This document shows, in pieces, positions 9,775 through 18,743 of a DNA stretch of 64,000 nt (position 1 is the first letter of the stretch; every line of letters begins with the position of its first letter). The stretch spans positions 146,508 to 210,507 of the forward strand of contig NZ_KB894492.1 of the NCBI RefSeq assembly GCF_000374485.1. Reading direction: 5' to 3'. Position numbers and translations under genes: made by a program. The notes under the pieces were generated by a model. It was not told the DNA's origin. It did no database searches and saw nothing but the letters and a program-made list of their open reading frames with translations. The DNA is from Algicola sagamiensis DSM 14643 (lineage in GTDB: Bacteria; Pseudomonadota; Gammaproteobacteria; Enterobacterales; Alteromonadaceae).

Positions 9775-9811
9775 GAAAAATGAAAGATCCGATTGACCCA
9801 TTGGATTTTTC
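9775..9811. terminator. Possible bidirectional terminator
   Basis: ATCCGAT and ATTGGAT can form a 7-bp stem with one G-U pair around TGACCC. The plus strand continues TTTTTCG and the minus strand continues CTTTCATTTTTC. Its place 155 nt downstream of the leftward gene ending at 9961 fits a minus-strand terminator. Confidence 0.4.
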
Positions 9812-9960
9812 GATAAGGGGCTCGTTATCACGGCTCAAGGAATGTAGCTATCGCTCATGCTGTTGGTAGAAAGCTTTGTCCCAATGAAATTATGAGAGTT
9901 GAGTGCTGAGCCTGAGTACCATGGATCGAAAAAGTTGCATTGAAGGATGAGGTTCTGTGC

Positions 9961-10788
9961 TTAAGCGACTTGGAAGAAACTCTGATCGGCCGGTGCCGTT
10001 GAACGTTGGTAGAAATTTGCGATACGGCCAGCGCGTTCATCAATTGATGGATCGCGTTGTGGTTGTTGTGGTCCTACAAAATTTTCCGAGTCTTCCTTAG
10101 AACGAACAGCGATGGACGTTGCTTCTTCACTGTTGTCGTCTGTTTCCAATCTGGCGCGAACTTCTTCTGCTTGAACTTTGGTCAGTTCAACCTGTGCATT
10201 GGCGATTTCTTGTGTGGCTTTTGCCGCAACGCGTCGATCAGCACCCGAAGGCTCAGCTGGTGCAAGTGCTGCGGCTTTGACAACTTGCATTTTTTGAATC
10301 GTTGCTTGCGGGTCATTTGGAACAGGGGAGACGTCAATTTGAACTTCTCCACCGACTGCATAATTGTTACCGTCAGGGCCTTTTTCAAATGTGTAACTTG
10401 GCGAACCTGCGTATTGACCGCCGACCGCTGCATGTGCTTGCTCGTGTGCGCGGACTTCTCGATCTCTTGCTTTTAACTTTTCTAGCCTTTGCTGGTCTTG
10501 TTGTTCCTGTTTTTGTTCGCGTTGATCTTCTTTCTGCTGGCGTTCTTGCTGATTACCATTACGCCCATCTTCATCAACATCTTGACGCTGAGCTTGCTTG
10601 CCCTCTGCCTGTTGGTTTTGAGAAGAGCCCGAACGTTCACGTTCACCCACACCTTTCTCGGGGGAATATTCATCGAGTTCGGTCGTTTGCTGGATGAGTT
10701 CGCGCTGGACATTATCGTTGCGCGCCAACTCCGTCGAAGGGTTCGCGGTAACAAGGTTGATGGTCGGATACGTCGTTACAATGTTCAC
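9961..10788 (-). CDS. SprA-related putative zinc metalloprotease
   Basis: The product is 275 residues. The first 105 residues are low-complexity (Gln/Glu/Arg-rich, probably disordered), then RDREVRAHEQAHAAVGGQYAG begins a compact domain: HEQAH (115-119) is an HExxH zinc motif, followed by SYTFEKGPDGNNYAVGGEVQIDVSP. This is the SprA-related family (the label CJM1_0395 metalloprotease is used in databases). No protease activity is demonstrated to my knowledge. There is no signal peptide. The start is a GTG 8 nt after the stop of the rod-like gene, so the two form an operon. Confidence 0.75.
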   Translation of the reverse strand: MNIVTTYPTINLVTANPSTELARNDNVQRELIQQTTELDEYSPEKGVGERERSGSSQNQQAEGKQAQRQDVDEDGRNGNQQERQQKEDQREQKQEQQDQQRLEKLKARDREVRAHEQAHAAVGGQYAGSPSYTFEKGPDGNNYAVGGEVQIDVSPVPNDPQATIQKMQVVKAAALAPAEPSGADRRVAAKATQEIANAQVELTKVQAEEVRARLETDDNSEEATSIAVRSKEDSENFVGPQQPQRDPSIDERAGRIANFYQRSTAPADQSFFQVA

Positions 10789-10796
10789 GAGCTTGA

Positions 10797-11108
10797 CTAT
10801 ACCGTGACGTCGATTATTGTGCCAAGGACTTCGTCGGCAGTCTCAATCGTTCTCGCATTGGCAGCTGCGTTTGTCTGTTCGGTGACAAGCTGTGTCAGAC
10901 TGTTTGTCACATTGGGTGGCGCTGCTGTTTCGAGCGGTTGCTCATTTCGAATTGCTTGGTCAGCCTGCTGGACTTGCTGCTGTTGTTCCCTTTGTTGCTG
11001 CTCCACAACGGGTTGACGTGCGATATCATTGGATGCTTCAGACACACCCAAAGAGGCTCGCTGAAAACCTTGTAATCCGGCTGATAGTGCGCCGTTGATT
11101 TCTGTCAT
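10797..11108 (-). CDS. Minimal flagellar rod/hook-like protein
   Basis: A 103-residue protein whose ends look like those of axial flagellar proteins: the N-terminus INGALSAGLQGFQRASLGVSEASNDIARQ resembles the rod/hook start (ALS.GL.A...R...S..NIAN), and the C-terminus VTEQTNAAANARTIETADEVLGTIID resembles the FlgG/FlgC end. The middle is only a Gln-rich linker, so the large domains of true rod proteins are missing. A strong Shine-Dalgarno (AGGGAG, 8 nt away) sets the start. No flagellar gene is nearby; its partner is the SprA-type gene immediately downstream. Function is unknown. Confidence 0.65.
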   Translation of the reverse strand: MTEINGALSAGLQGFQRASLGVSEASNDIARQPVVEQQQREQQQQVQQADQAIRNEQPLETAAPPNVTNSLTQLVTEQTNAAANARTIETADEVLGTIIDVTV

Positions 11109-11195
11109 ATGCTTCGCTCCCTCTGGAGATACACCACCATACGTCTAATTATTAACCTTTTCAGAGTAAATAGGAAGCCCATGATTAGAGAGAAT

Positions 11196-11228
11196 AAGCA
11201 CTAAAGTTTGAGTATTCAGTGCTTTTTG
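11196..11228. terminator. Inverted repeat downstream of bioH
   Basis: AAGCACT/AGTGCTT pair around a 15-nt loop. The plus strand runs into TTTGTT after the arm; the minus strand has only ATTCTCTC. It lies 26 nt past the bioH stop and may end the bioH transcript, though the better T tract is on the other strand. Confidence 0.4.
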
Positions 11229-11249
11229 TTATACCCATAAAAGGAGCGT

Positions 11250-11984
11250 TTAAGCGAGTTGAGCTAAAGCTTCCACAAATTCAATAGGATGTGAGATAAA
11301 CGGCGCATGAGATGCTTTTTCGAAGACGTGAGCGCGAAGGTGAGGATTGAGAGCTTGAATATTCTCTAAATTTGTCACCGGAACGAGAGTATCCAATTTA
11401 CCCAAAAATAATTGGATCGGTGCGTTGAGTCCAGCGAGTGTTTGACGTAAGTCAGTGTTTGACAACAGTGTCAGTGTTGCAGCCAACGTCTCTTGGGTTG
11501 GGTAGGGGTATTGTTCGATATCGGCTTTCAGTTCACGAATATCATTGCGTAGCGTTGGGCTGCCCATCGCCTGAATTTTTAAAAAACGTTCGATCGTTTT
11601 GGGGATATCCTGACTCAATTGTAGGCCGAAGTTTTGTAAGATTTCAGGTTTGATCCCAGGCCATGATTCACAGTGGACAAATTTGGGGGAGCTGGCGACC
11701 AGGAGTAATTGACAAACCTTTTCTGGATATGTAGCAGCAAGGTGAATTGCTACAAGGCCACCAAGTGACCAGCCAAGGAGGAGGCTTTGATCAGGAATAT
11801 CTTTTGCGATGATATTTGTCATGGCTTCCAGTGATTGATGATCGGTGAGATCATGTAAAGCACCAAATCCCGGCAAATCCAGTGGAAGCACGTGAAAGTG
11901 TTCGGACAGAGCAGGAATAACGCCTTGCCATACGCCTTGATTCATACCCCAACCATGAAGCAGGACCAAAGTTTGTTTTGTCAT
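11250..11984 (-). CDS. bioH: Pimeloyl-ACP methyl ester carboxylesterase BioH
   Basis: BioH hydrolyses the methyl ester of pimeloyl-ACP to release the biotin precursor in the cytoplasm. The 244-residue alpha/beta hydrolase shows the oxyanion motif LLHGWGMN near residue 10, nucleophile GWSLGG (Ser73), Asp198 in GKLDTLVP and His226 in ASHAPF. Length and triad match E. coli BioH. It is divergent from comF, the same bioH/gntX arrangement as in E. coli. The intergenic space is under 60 nt, so the promoters must be close or overlapping. Confidence 0.9.
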   Translation of the reverse strand: MTKQTLVLLHGWGMNQGVWQGVIPALSEHFHVLPLDLPGFGALHDLTDHQSLEAMTNIIAKDIPDQSLLLGWSLGGLVAIHLAATYPEKVCQLLLVASSPKFVHCESWPGIKPEILQNFGLQLSQDIPKTIERFLKIQAMGSPTLRNDIRELKADIEQYPYPTQETLAATLTLLSNTDLRQTLAGLNAPIQLFLGKLDTLVPVTNLENIQALNPHLRAHVFEKASHAPFISHPIEFVEALAQLA

Positions 11985-12041
11985 CAGTGACTCATTTCAG
12001 TAGGATGGTTTTATGGATCATACCTGAAGGAACAGGAATGC

Positions 12042-12740
12042 ATGAACCGTTTTTTCAAAGATAAACTCGCCAACTGCGTGATCTGTCGGCAACCACTCTC
12101 GGGTGATACACAGTTAGTGTGTATCCATTGTAAACACGATCAACTGCGGATCTATTACCCTGGCTCACTTCCTTCCCTGATACATATACCAACAATTGAG
12201 GCAAATACCCATTGTAATTATGTGGATCAAGTGTTTGCAGTCGTACCCTATGTGCCGCCATATACCGACTTTATTCAAACATTGAAATTTGGCCGCCAGC
12301 TTTTATTAGGGCGTCTGATGGGAAACATGTTGGTGGATTGGCTGGACGCAAATCAAGTGACTGAGCCTTCTGGTATCTTAGTCCCCATGCCAATCCATTT
12401 CCTTCGCTTTATGCGTCGTGGTTATAACCAAAGTCAGCTGATAGCAAAAGAAGTTGCAGCCCAAAGAGGTTACCCTATTGGAGAGAATATTTTATCAAAA
12501 TGTCGTTACACAAGTCCGCAAGCACAAGCGAAGCGTCAATCACGTTTTCGGATGCGGCATTCATTTGCTTCACGGAGGCTCAATGGAGAGACGATTATTT
12601 TGATTGATGATGTGATCACGACTGGGCACACGGCAAACGAAGCAGCCCGCACCCTCAAAAAAGCAGGTGCAGGTCGGGTTTGTTTATGGGTCTTCGCTTG
12701 TGCAAATGACCGCATTCATGACTATTGTTTCCGGATTTAG
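12042..12740 (+). CDS. comF: ComF/GntX family phosphoribosyltransferase-like protein
   Basis: This 232-residue protein has an N-terminal zinc finger (CVICRQPL ... LVCIHCKHD, four cysteines) and a C-terminal phosphoribosyltransferase fold with the PRPP loop IILIDDVITTGHTANEA. Homologues (ComF in Gram-positives and Haemophilus, GntX/YhgH in E. coli) are needed for DNA uptake or use in competence; the enzymatic reaction is unproven. It lies between bioH and nfuA as in many Gammaproteobacteria, although here a leftward M14 peptidase gene intervenes, ending 12 nt beyond the comF stop. Confidence 0.9.
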   Translation: MNRFFKDKLANCVICRQPLSGDTQLVCIHCKHDQLRIYYPGSLPSLIHIPTIEANTHCNYVDQVFAVVPYVPPYTDFIQTLKFGRQLLLGRLMGNMLVDWLDANQVTEPSGILVPMPIHFLRFMRRGYNQSQLIAKEVAAQRGYPIGENILSKCRYTSPQAQAKRQSRFRMRHSFASRRLNGETIILIDDVITTGHTANEAARTLKKAGAGRVCLWVFACANDRIHDYCFRI

Positions 12741-12752
12741 CTGTTTCGGTTT

Positions 12753-15314
12753 TTAATCTCCTGGCGTATCTAAGATATGACCAAAGAAGATTGCATTACC
12801 AAGTAACCGACTTGATCCATACCAAAAGCCTCGGAAAACAGGGTTATCCGCAAAGGCGATCACTTGCCCACGGCCTAGTTTGTGTGCCGCAAGGACGGTT
12901 TGTCCAGATAAGGCTTTTTGATATGGCTTGGCTGTAAACCCACTCAGTAGTGGTTTTTCTTGATAAGTGGCTACATTGACGGCACCGAATGCATGTGGTT
13001 TAAAGGAAAAAGTTCCCCGCTTGAATACAGGTAGCGCCTCCTCTTGTAAACCGAATCCAAGAGGATTGGATGTGTCGATTTGTGTCGCAAAGATTGCACC
13101 GGCAATACGCTTTTTCGAAGCATGATCATCTTGTTGCGCATATCGAACCGTATTTCCAGGGAACAATTTATTCAGCTCCGGCTGTCCTTTAAAGCTCATT
13201 TTGAGCAGCCCTTGTTGTGCTAGCCACTTTGCAGCTTTCCTTTGGCCCCAAAGGACACCACCTTGTTTGACCCAACGCATCACCTTTTCGGTTAAGGCTT
13301 CAGAGATCCCTTGATAGTTGCCATCGACCATGACCACATGTGTATAGTGAGAGAGTTGAATTTTGTGGAGTCGATCCAGCTCAACAATCGTTGGGGAAAT
13401 GCCGAGGTGGATATCCAGATAATGCCAGACCTCACCAGCTTCATAAGGGTTCGTTTGTTTACCACCGACAATGAGTACTTTGGGCTGCTTGAGGGCATAG
13501 GCCGAAGAGCTGCCTAAATCAATGCCCTTTGAGGTTAATGCTGAAGAGATAGGCTCGATAGCAACACCATATGTTTCCATCGTTTTTATTAAAATAACAT
13601 GGAGTTGATTGGTTGGTATTTTCTGTAAACCAGCAGGCAAAAATACAGTTCCAGCAGCAAAGGTTTGCTCTCCAGTTGGTGTGGTTGCTGTAAATTCTTG
13701 GCTAGCCACTTTGAGATAAAGCCTCTGGGAAAGTAGTGAGTGAACGGCTTTAGCTGCTGCGGAGTTGTTCCAGCGGATCCCGTAGGCAGCATGCTCACTA
13801 TTGAACTCAGGAAATGTGTTCTTGCTTTGCGCTTCCCAAGGGTGTGCTGCAAATGAGACAGAAGCTCTCCTTTTGACAACCTCAAATGGAAAATCAAAAG
13901 CATACGGGAGCGTCCAGGCTGAAACGTCATAAAAAGAATTATCTTTGAAATTTGTTTGCGTCATAAACAACGCTTTGATCAAACGGTACTGCGCTTGTTT
14001 CAATGGAATGAAATAAGTGTTTTCTTGATGGTATGTTTTCTGCTTTCCTTCATAATCTTTTGTGAGCGGGTAAGCTTGAATCTGATGCTGCGCAAGTATA
14101 CTCAAGAATGCTTGTGTTCGATAAAGATCGCCTTCTGTGTCAACAAGGTAGCCAGCCATTTTATCTTGTTCGGCCTGTTCACGGCTTTCTTCATAAAACT
14201 TGCTCTGGTAGTTGAGCAGTACGAGTCGGTTTTCAAAACTCCCTTTTAGGGTAGATAAGCTCGTGGTGATTTGATTTTGAATGGCTTGGGTAAAGGTCAA
14301 AACACCATGTTCAACTTGTTTTGCGTGTCCTCTGCTAGAGCCTTGTTCAAATAGAATACCAACACTGCCATTGATATCTGGATATGTTGAACCTTTGCCA
14401 AAATAGAAGTCGTCAAAGCTCTCTTCTGTAAAATAAAGCTGCTTTTTCTCATCAAGTGCTTTTGCATGATAGGTCGCAAGCTTTTTGGTCAACTCAACAT
14501 TTTTTTGTGGTGTAAGGGGGTTCTTGCGAGATGGGATCCCTGGTTGGAAAAAGAAAGAACTGTTTGAACCCATTTCGTGGGAGTCTGTTAATACGGTTGG
14601 CTTCCATTGGTGAAATTGAGCGACACGTGCGCGAGACTCTGGGTGTTGTAATAATAACCAGTCTCGATTTAAGTCAAACCAGTAATGATTCACACGTCCG
14701 CGGATCCAGCCTTGGACATGCTCTCGGTTCACAGGATCTGGGTTTGGGACAGTACTGCGATGCATATTCACCCAGTTTGCGAATCGATCCATGCCATCAG
14801 GGTTTAAACTCGGATCGATCAAGATCACCATTTTATCCAGCCACTGAGAGACAGTTTCACTTTGAGAAGCGGCAAGATAGTAGACGAGCGGGGCGACCGC
14901 ATTCGAGCCACTGGCCTCATCACCATGGACGCTATAGCCCATCCAAACTATCGCTTTGTCTTCTGTTGTTCGGAACGATGGGGACATTAATGCCTGACGG
15001 TGTTGTGCCTGAATATGGGATAATTTTGCTAGATTCCCAGCCGAGGAAACTTTAAGCAGATAAAGTGAGCGCTTTTGGTGTGTTTCACCTATTTTTTCGA
15101 GTTGTAGGCGCTCACTTCGTTCAGCAACCAAAGAAATATATCGAATCAGCTGATCATGTCGAAGGTGCCATTGACCAATCTCGACACCAATAACAGATTC
15201 TGGTGTTGGAATATTGGGATCAAATGGATGTCCTTCAGGAAAGAATTGGTGAGTTGGCAAGGCGTGAATAATTGCACTGAAAAATATAAGAAAACAACCA
15301 AATAACTGCTTCAT
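12753..15314 (-). CDS. Secreted M14-family zinc carboxypeptidase
   Basis: An 853-residue exported peptidase. The signal peptide is MKQLFGCFLIFFSAIIHA. The M14 domain begins near residue 45; zinc ligands are His130 and Glu133 in SVHGDEASG and His246 in TDSHEMG, with the expected LIDPSLNPDGMDRF (170-178) and FDLNRDW between them. About 450 residues follow, including a region like a class-I glutamine amidotransferase fold (LIVGGKQTNPYEAGEVWHYL), as in large secreted M14 proteins of marine bacteria. Probable periplasmic or extracellular peptide degradation. It interrupts the usual comF-nfuA adjacency. Confidence 0.85.
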   Translation of the reverse strand: MKQLFGCFLIFFSAIIHALPTHQFFPEGHPFDPNIPTPESVIGVEIGQWHLRHDQLIRYISLVAERSERLQLEKIGETHQKRSLYLLKVSSAGNLAKLSHIQAQHRQALMSPSFRTTEDKAIVWMGYSVHGDEASGSNAVAPLVYYLAASQSETVSQWLDKMVILIDPSLNPDGMDRFANWVNMHRSTVPNPDPVNREHVQGWIRGRVNHYWFDLNRDWLLLQHPESRARVAQFHQWKPTVLTDSHEMGSNSSFFFQPGIPSRKNPLTPQKNVELTKKLATYHAKALDEKKQLYFTEESFDDFYFGKGSTYPDINGSVGILFEQGSSRGHAKQVEHGVLTFTQAIQNQITTSLSTLKGSFENRLVLLNYQSKFYEESREQAEQDKMAGYLVDTEGDLYRTQAFLSILAQHQIQAYPLTKDYEGKQKTYHQENTYFIPLKQAQYRLIKALFMTQTNFKDNSFYDVSAWTLPYAFDFPFEVVKRRASVSFAAHPWEAQSKNTFPEFNSEHAAYGIRWNNSAAAKAVHSLLSQRLYLKVASQEFTATTPTGEQTFAAGTVFLPAGLQKIPTNQLHVILIKTMETYGVAIEPISSALTSKGIDLGSSSAYALKQPKVLIVGGKQTNPYEAGEVWHYLDIHLGISPTIVELDRLHKIQLSHYTHVVMVDGNYQGISEALTEKVMRWVKQGGVLWGQRKAAKWLAQQGLLKMSFKGQPELNKLFPGNTVRYAQQDDHASKKRIAGAIFATQIDTSNPLGFGLQEEALPVFKRGTFSFKPHAFGAVNVATYQEKPLLSGFTAKPYQKALSGQTVLAAHKLGRGQVIAFADNPVFRGFWYGSSRLLGNAIFFGHILDTPGD

Positions 15315-15481
15315 TTGCTTTAAGTTATTAATGGATACATAAGTTATATATTAACCTGTGTCTGGCGACTTTCCTATTTCTTCGCCCAACATCATGCGAT
15401 CCTTCCGCTAGATCCTAAGTATAAAGGGGAGTATCATATTGAGAAACTGAGTACTTTAGTCAAGTAATTTGGATGGCCGCA

Positions 15482-16060
15482 ATGATTTCGATTTCTACAG
15501 AAGCACAAACACATTTTGCAAAGCTTCTTTCCAGCCAAGGCGAAGGCACGAACATCCGTGTTTTTGTTGTAAACCCAGGCACACCACAAGCGGAGTGCGG
15601 TGTTTCTTATTGCCCACCAGAATCCGTAGAACCGACGGATATTCGATTGTCTTTTGAAGGCTTCGATGCGGTGATTGACGAGGAAAGCTCTCCTTTTCTA
15701 GATGAAGCTGAAATTGACTTTGTAACAGATGCAATGGGCTCTCAACTGACACTCAAAGCACCCAATGCGAAAATGAGAAAGGTCTCTGATGACGCGCCCT
15801 TGATGGAACGAGTGCAGTATGTGATTGAGTCAGAAATTAATCCGCAGCTTGCAAATCATGGCGGTAAAGTCATGGTCATGGAGATCACAGAAGAAGGGTA
15901 TGCAATCCTGCAATTTGGTGGGGGTTGTAATGGGTGTTCGATGGTTGACGTGACGCTGAAAGAAGGCATTGAAAAAGAACTGCTTGCCCGTTTCGAAGGT
16001 GAGCTATCAGGCGTCAAAGACGTCACAGAGCATCAGCACGGTGAACATTCTTATTATTAA
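15482..16060 (+). CDS. nfuA: Fe-S biogenesis protein NfuA
   Basis: NfuA carries a 4Fe-4S cluster to target enzymes and helps survival under iron or oxidative stress. The 192-residue form starting [16 protein letters not shown] aligns end to end with E. coli NfuA: a degenerate A-type domain (1-95) and a Nfu domain with GGGCNGCS (Cys149, Cys152), ending [11 protein letters not shown]. An in-frame ATG nine bases upstream would add MAA, but the family start and the GGA upstream favour 15482. It is the expected third member of the bioH/comF/nfuA block. Confidence 0.95.
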   Translation: MISISTEAQTHFAKLLSSQGEGTNIRVFVVNPGTPQAECGVSYCPPESVEPTDIRLSFEGFDAVIDEESSPFLDEAEIDFVTDAMGSQLTLKAPNAKMRKVSDDAPLMERVQYVIESEINPQLANHGGKVMVMEITEEGYAILQFGGGCNGCSMVDVTLKEGIEKELLARFEGELSGVKDVTEHQHGEHSYY

Positions 16061-16125
16061 TATAAGAAGACAGATCATTGAATAAAATAATGTTGATCAT
16101 TCGATTGTTGAATGTGAGATAGCAA

Positions 16126-16386
16126 ATGCTAAAACCGCTGATTTATCGCCTCGGCGCAAACCCAAAACGCAGCCTCAAGGTTTTTTTGATTGGGCTTTTG
16201 CTTTTTGCTGTTGGTGCTGGGGCGATTGTCTACGGTTATTTTCACGAAGCCTACTGGCAATTGCTCGGGTTGATTTTACTTGTCCCGGCAATTGGTTTGG
16301 CAGCAATTGGTTATCTTGGGATTTTTGCCAATCGCTTTGCACAAGTTATGAAGCGGGTGCCGCCACGTCGCGCCAATGACGCTTAA
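16126..16386 (+). CDS. Small two-helix inner membrane protein
   Basis: An 86-residue protein with a basic N-terminus (MLKPLIYRLGANPKRSLK) and two hydrophobic segments (about 19-38 and 45-68) joined by GYFHEAYWQ, then a basic tail. This predicts two membrane helices with both ends in the cytoplasm. I recognise no family. It lies 65 nt after nfuA on the same strand and may share its transcript. Its last 41 nt overlap the end of the MATE gene on the opposite strand. Confidence 0.6.
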   Translation: MLKPLIYRLGANPKRSLKVFLIGLLLFAVGAGAIVYGYFHEAYWQLLGLILLVPAIGLAAIGYLGIFANRFAQVMKRVPPRRANDA

Positions 16387-17680
16387 AGAACACTCCCCCC
16401 AAAGATAACGAGCGTGTCAGCATAAAGCAATTCATGGCAAACCATAGGCCGTGATTTCCCCAATGTTGTGTGAGTGACCAAGGGAGCAGAAAACCACACA
16501 TTGCAGATATCAACATCATATTTCGCATAGACTTTGTATCCATCAATCCGACAAAAACCCCATCTAATAAAAAGCACCATGTTGCAACCAAGGGCAGAAC
16601 AGCTAGCCAGATCAGGTAGGGTTGGGCGGTTTGGCGAACAGAGTCCAGGTCAGTGAGGAGTGAAACCAGTGTTTTTCCTCCAAGGAAAAAAAGCAGTGTA
16701 AAAACCAAAGTAAAACAGCCAGTCCATAAGGTGGCAATGCTTAAGGATTGCTTCATTATATTGTGATCTTTTCTACCTGCTGCTTGGCCAATTTGTGCTT
16801 CAGCCGCGTAAGCGACTCCGTCTAATACAAATGAAATCAACATAAAAAAGTTCAGTAACACGGTATTCGCGGCGATGATTTCATCGCCAAGCTTTGCACC
16901 CTGCATCGTCATAAAAACAAAGCAGAGTTGTAGGGTAAGTGAGCGGATCAGGATATCGCGGTTCACCAGTATCAGGTGCTTAAAACTTGTTTGTTTTGAA
17001 AATAGACGAAAGGTCTTTGTTTTTATTTGCAGCACAATTTGTGAAATGTGATCCCTTAAGAGATAGAGTGCGATAAATAGACCTGTATATTCAGCAATGA
17101 CAGAAGCCCAGGCGACACCAGCAATCTCCCAATTGAAGCCAAAAACAAATAGGACATCAAGGGACATATTGACTAGGTTTGAAATGATCAATAAGGCCAT
17201 GGGGCCTTTTCCTTTTTGCAGTCCAATTAATACGCCGAGAAAAACAAGATTTAAGGTTGCAGCGGGTAATCCCCAAACACGAATGGAAAAATAGGTCTCT
17301 GCATGAGTTGTGACAATTTCACTTGCACCTGTGAGCACCCAGGTGATCTGTGCAATCGGGTATTGAAATAAGATGATAAAACCTGCCAAAATAAGCGCCA
17401 TGAGTCCGCTTTGCATCAGATGACGTTGCACTTTTTTGAAATCAGATTGTCCAAAAGCCTGCGCCACAAGCCCTGTCGTTGACATTCTCATGAAGCCAAA
17501 CAGCCAGATTAAGAAAGTCATCAACATATTACCAACGGCAATACCGCCTAAAAAGGCTGCATCTGGAAGGTGACCAACAACGGCTGTATCAACAAGGCCA
17601 AGAAGTGGGACAGTGATATTCGACAATATCATTGGAAAGGCAATAGATAAAAACTGGCGATGTGAGATGCGTTGCGACAT
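16346..17680 (-). CDS. dinF: DinF-type MATE efflux transporter
   Basis: A cation-coupled multidrug exporter of the MATE family, DinF branch, 444 residues from MSQRISHRQFLSIAFP. About twelve membrane segments are visible, with the family motifs PLLGLVDTAVVGHLPDAAFLGGIAVG near the start and FVLDGVAYAAEAQIGQAAG in the second half. The ATG at 17680 is preferred over an upstream in-frame TTG; GGGG lies 5 nt before it. No SOS box is visible nearby, unlike E. coli dinF. The gene starts only 19 bp from the divergent deacetylase start. Confidence 0.85.
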   Translation of the reverse strand: MSQRISHRQFLSIAFPMILSNITVPLLGLVDTAVVGHLPDAAFLGGIAVGNMLMTFLIWLFGFMRMSTTGLVAQAFGQSDFKKVQRHLMQSGLMALILAGFIILFQYPIAQITWVLTGASEIVTTHAETYFSIRVWGLPAATLNLVFLGVLIGLQKGKGPMALLIISNLVNMSLDVLFVFGFNWEIAGVAWASVIAEYTGLFIALYLLRDHISQIVLQIKTKTFRLFSKQTSFKHLILVNRDILIRSLTLQLCFVFMTMQGAKLGDEIIAANTVLLNFFMLISFVLDGVAYAAEAQIGQAAGRKDHNIMKQSLSIATLWTGCFTLVFTLLFFLGGKTLVSLLTDLDSVRQTAQPYLIWLAVLPLVATWCFLLDGVFVGLMDTKSMRNMMLISAMCGFLLPWSLTQHWGNHGLWFAMNCFMLTRSLSLGGVFFKRHWRDVAAPAS

Positions 17681-17699
17681 TAGAACCCCGGAGAACAAA

Positions 17700-18728
17700 A
17701 TGAAGTATTGGCTTGCCTTATTGTTACACTTTCCCCTGCTCGGGAATGCAGCCGTTATTCTACAGTATCATCATGTCAGTGATCACACCCCACAAATCAC
17801 GTCTATTTCGCCGAAAAAATTCCGTGAACATATGGCGTACCTGAAATATGAAAAGTTTCAGGTGATAGCTTTACCTGAGATGCTCGATGCATTGAAAAAA
17901 AACAAACCACTGCCAAGTAAAGCGGTCGCGATTACATTTGATGATGGGTATAAGAACGTTTTTGAAAATGCACGTCCGATTCTCAATGAATATCAATTTC
18001 CTTACACTGTCTTTGTCAATCCACTCATGGTTGAAAACAAACATGGCAGCGCAATGACCTGGGGGCAGTTAAAGACGCTTCAGGACGAGGGAGTAACGAT
18101 TGCAAACCACAGTCAACATCATGACTACATGGTTCGTCAGGAAAGACAGGACAGTACTCAATATTTCTCGAAAGAAATCCTCGTCGCAGAAGAAGCACTC
18201 AGAAAGCATCTGGGGACTTCATATCGTATATTTGCATACCCATATGGTGAATTTTCACCAAAGCTTCAGCAATTTTTAAGTCAACATCACTTTATTGGGA
18301 TAGGGCAACACTCAGGTGCTGTTGGCCCGTCTACTGATTTCACGCGGATCCCGCGTTTTCCAGCTTCAGGCATTTATGCGGATTTGAATGCGTTGAAAAC
18401 CAAGTTAAAGAGTTTAGCCTTTCATCTTAAATCGAAATTACCAGAACCCATGGTTTACGAAAAAAAGCCAAAACTATCAATAGTATTTCAAGTTCAGGAC
18501 TTTAAAACAAAACAGCTCATGTGCTTTGTATCTGGACAAGGAGCTGTGCAGCCTACGATTGAAAAGATGGGTAAAAACCAAGTTCGTTTGACGATCCAGG
18601 CAAAGTCAGCATTACCGATGGGGCGCTCTCGCTATAATTGTACGGCACCTTCCATGAGCCAACCTGGTCGATTTTACTGGTTCTCACAGCCATGGCTTGT
18701 GATGAGAGAACCAAGTAAAACAGAATGA
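17700..18728 (+). CDS. Secreted polysaccharide deacetylase (NodB fold)
   Basis: A 342-residue exported carbohydrate esterase family 4 protein. The signal peptide is MKYWLALLLHFPLLGNAA. NodB motifs are present: TFDDGY (Asp81, Asp82) and NHSQHHDY (HSxxH, His137 and His141), followed by FAYPYGEFSP. After about residue 235 a C-terminal beta domain follows. The likely reaction is removal of N-acetyl groups from an envelope or matrix polysaccharide in the periplasm. GGAG lies 6 nt before the ATG. A longer reading frame upstream runs back through the MATE gene and is not used. Confidence 0.85.
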   Translation: MKYWLALLLHFPLLGNAAVILQYHHVSDHTPQITSISPKKFREHMAYLKYEKFQVIALPEMLDALKKNKPLPSKAVAITFDDGYKNVFENARPILNEYQFPYTVFVNPLMVENKHGSAMTWGQLKTLQDEGVTIANHSQHHDYMVRQERQDSTQYFSKEILVAEEALRKHLGTSYRIFAYPYGEFSPKLQQFLSQHHFIGIGQHSGAVGPSTDFTRIPRFPASGIYADLNALKTKLKSLAFHLKSKLPEPMVYEKKPKLSIVFQVQDFKTKQLMCFVSGQGAVQPTIEKMGKNQVRLTIQAKSALPMGRSRYNCTAPSMSQPGRFYWFSQPWLVMREPSKTE

Positions 18729-18743
18729 TGAACGGCGATAGCG

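Noticed and set aside
10489-11016. Plus-strand 175-residue hydrophobic frame
   Set aside because: It is the mirror of the Gln-rich minus-strand genes; Gln codons read antisense give Leu runs.
17613-17699. Upstream extension of the deacetylase
   Set aside because: It lies inside the MATE gene; the signal peptide and GGAG place the start at 17700.
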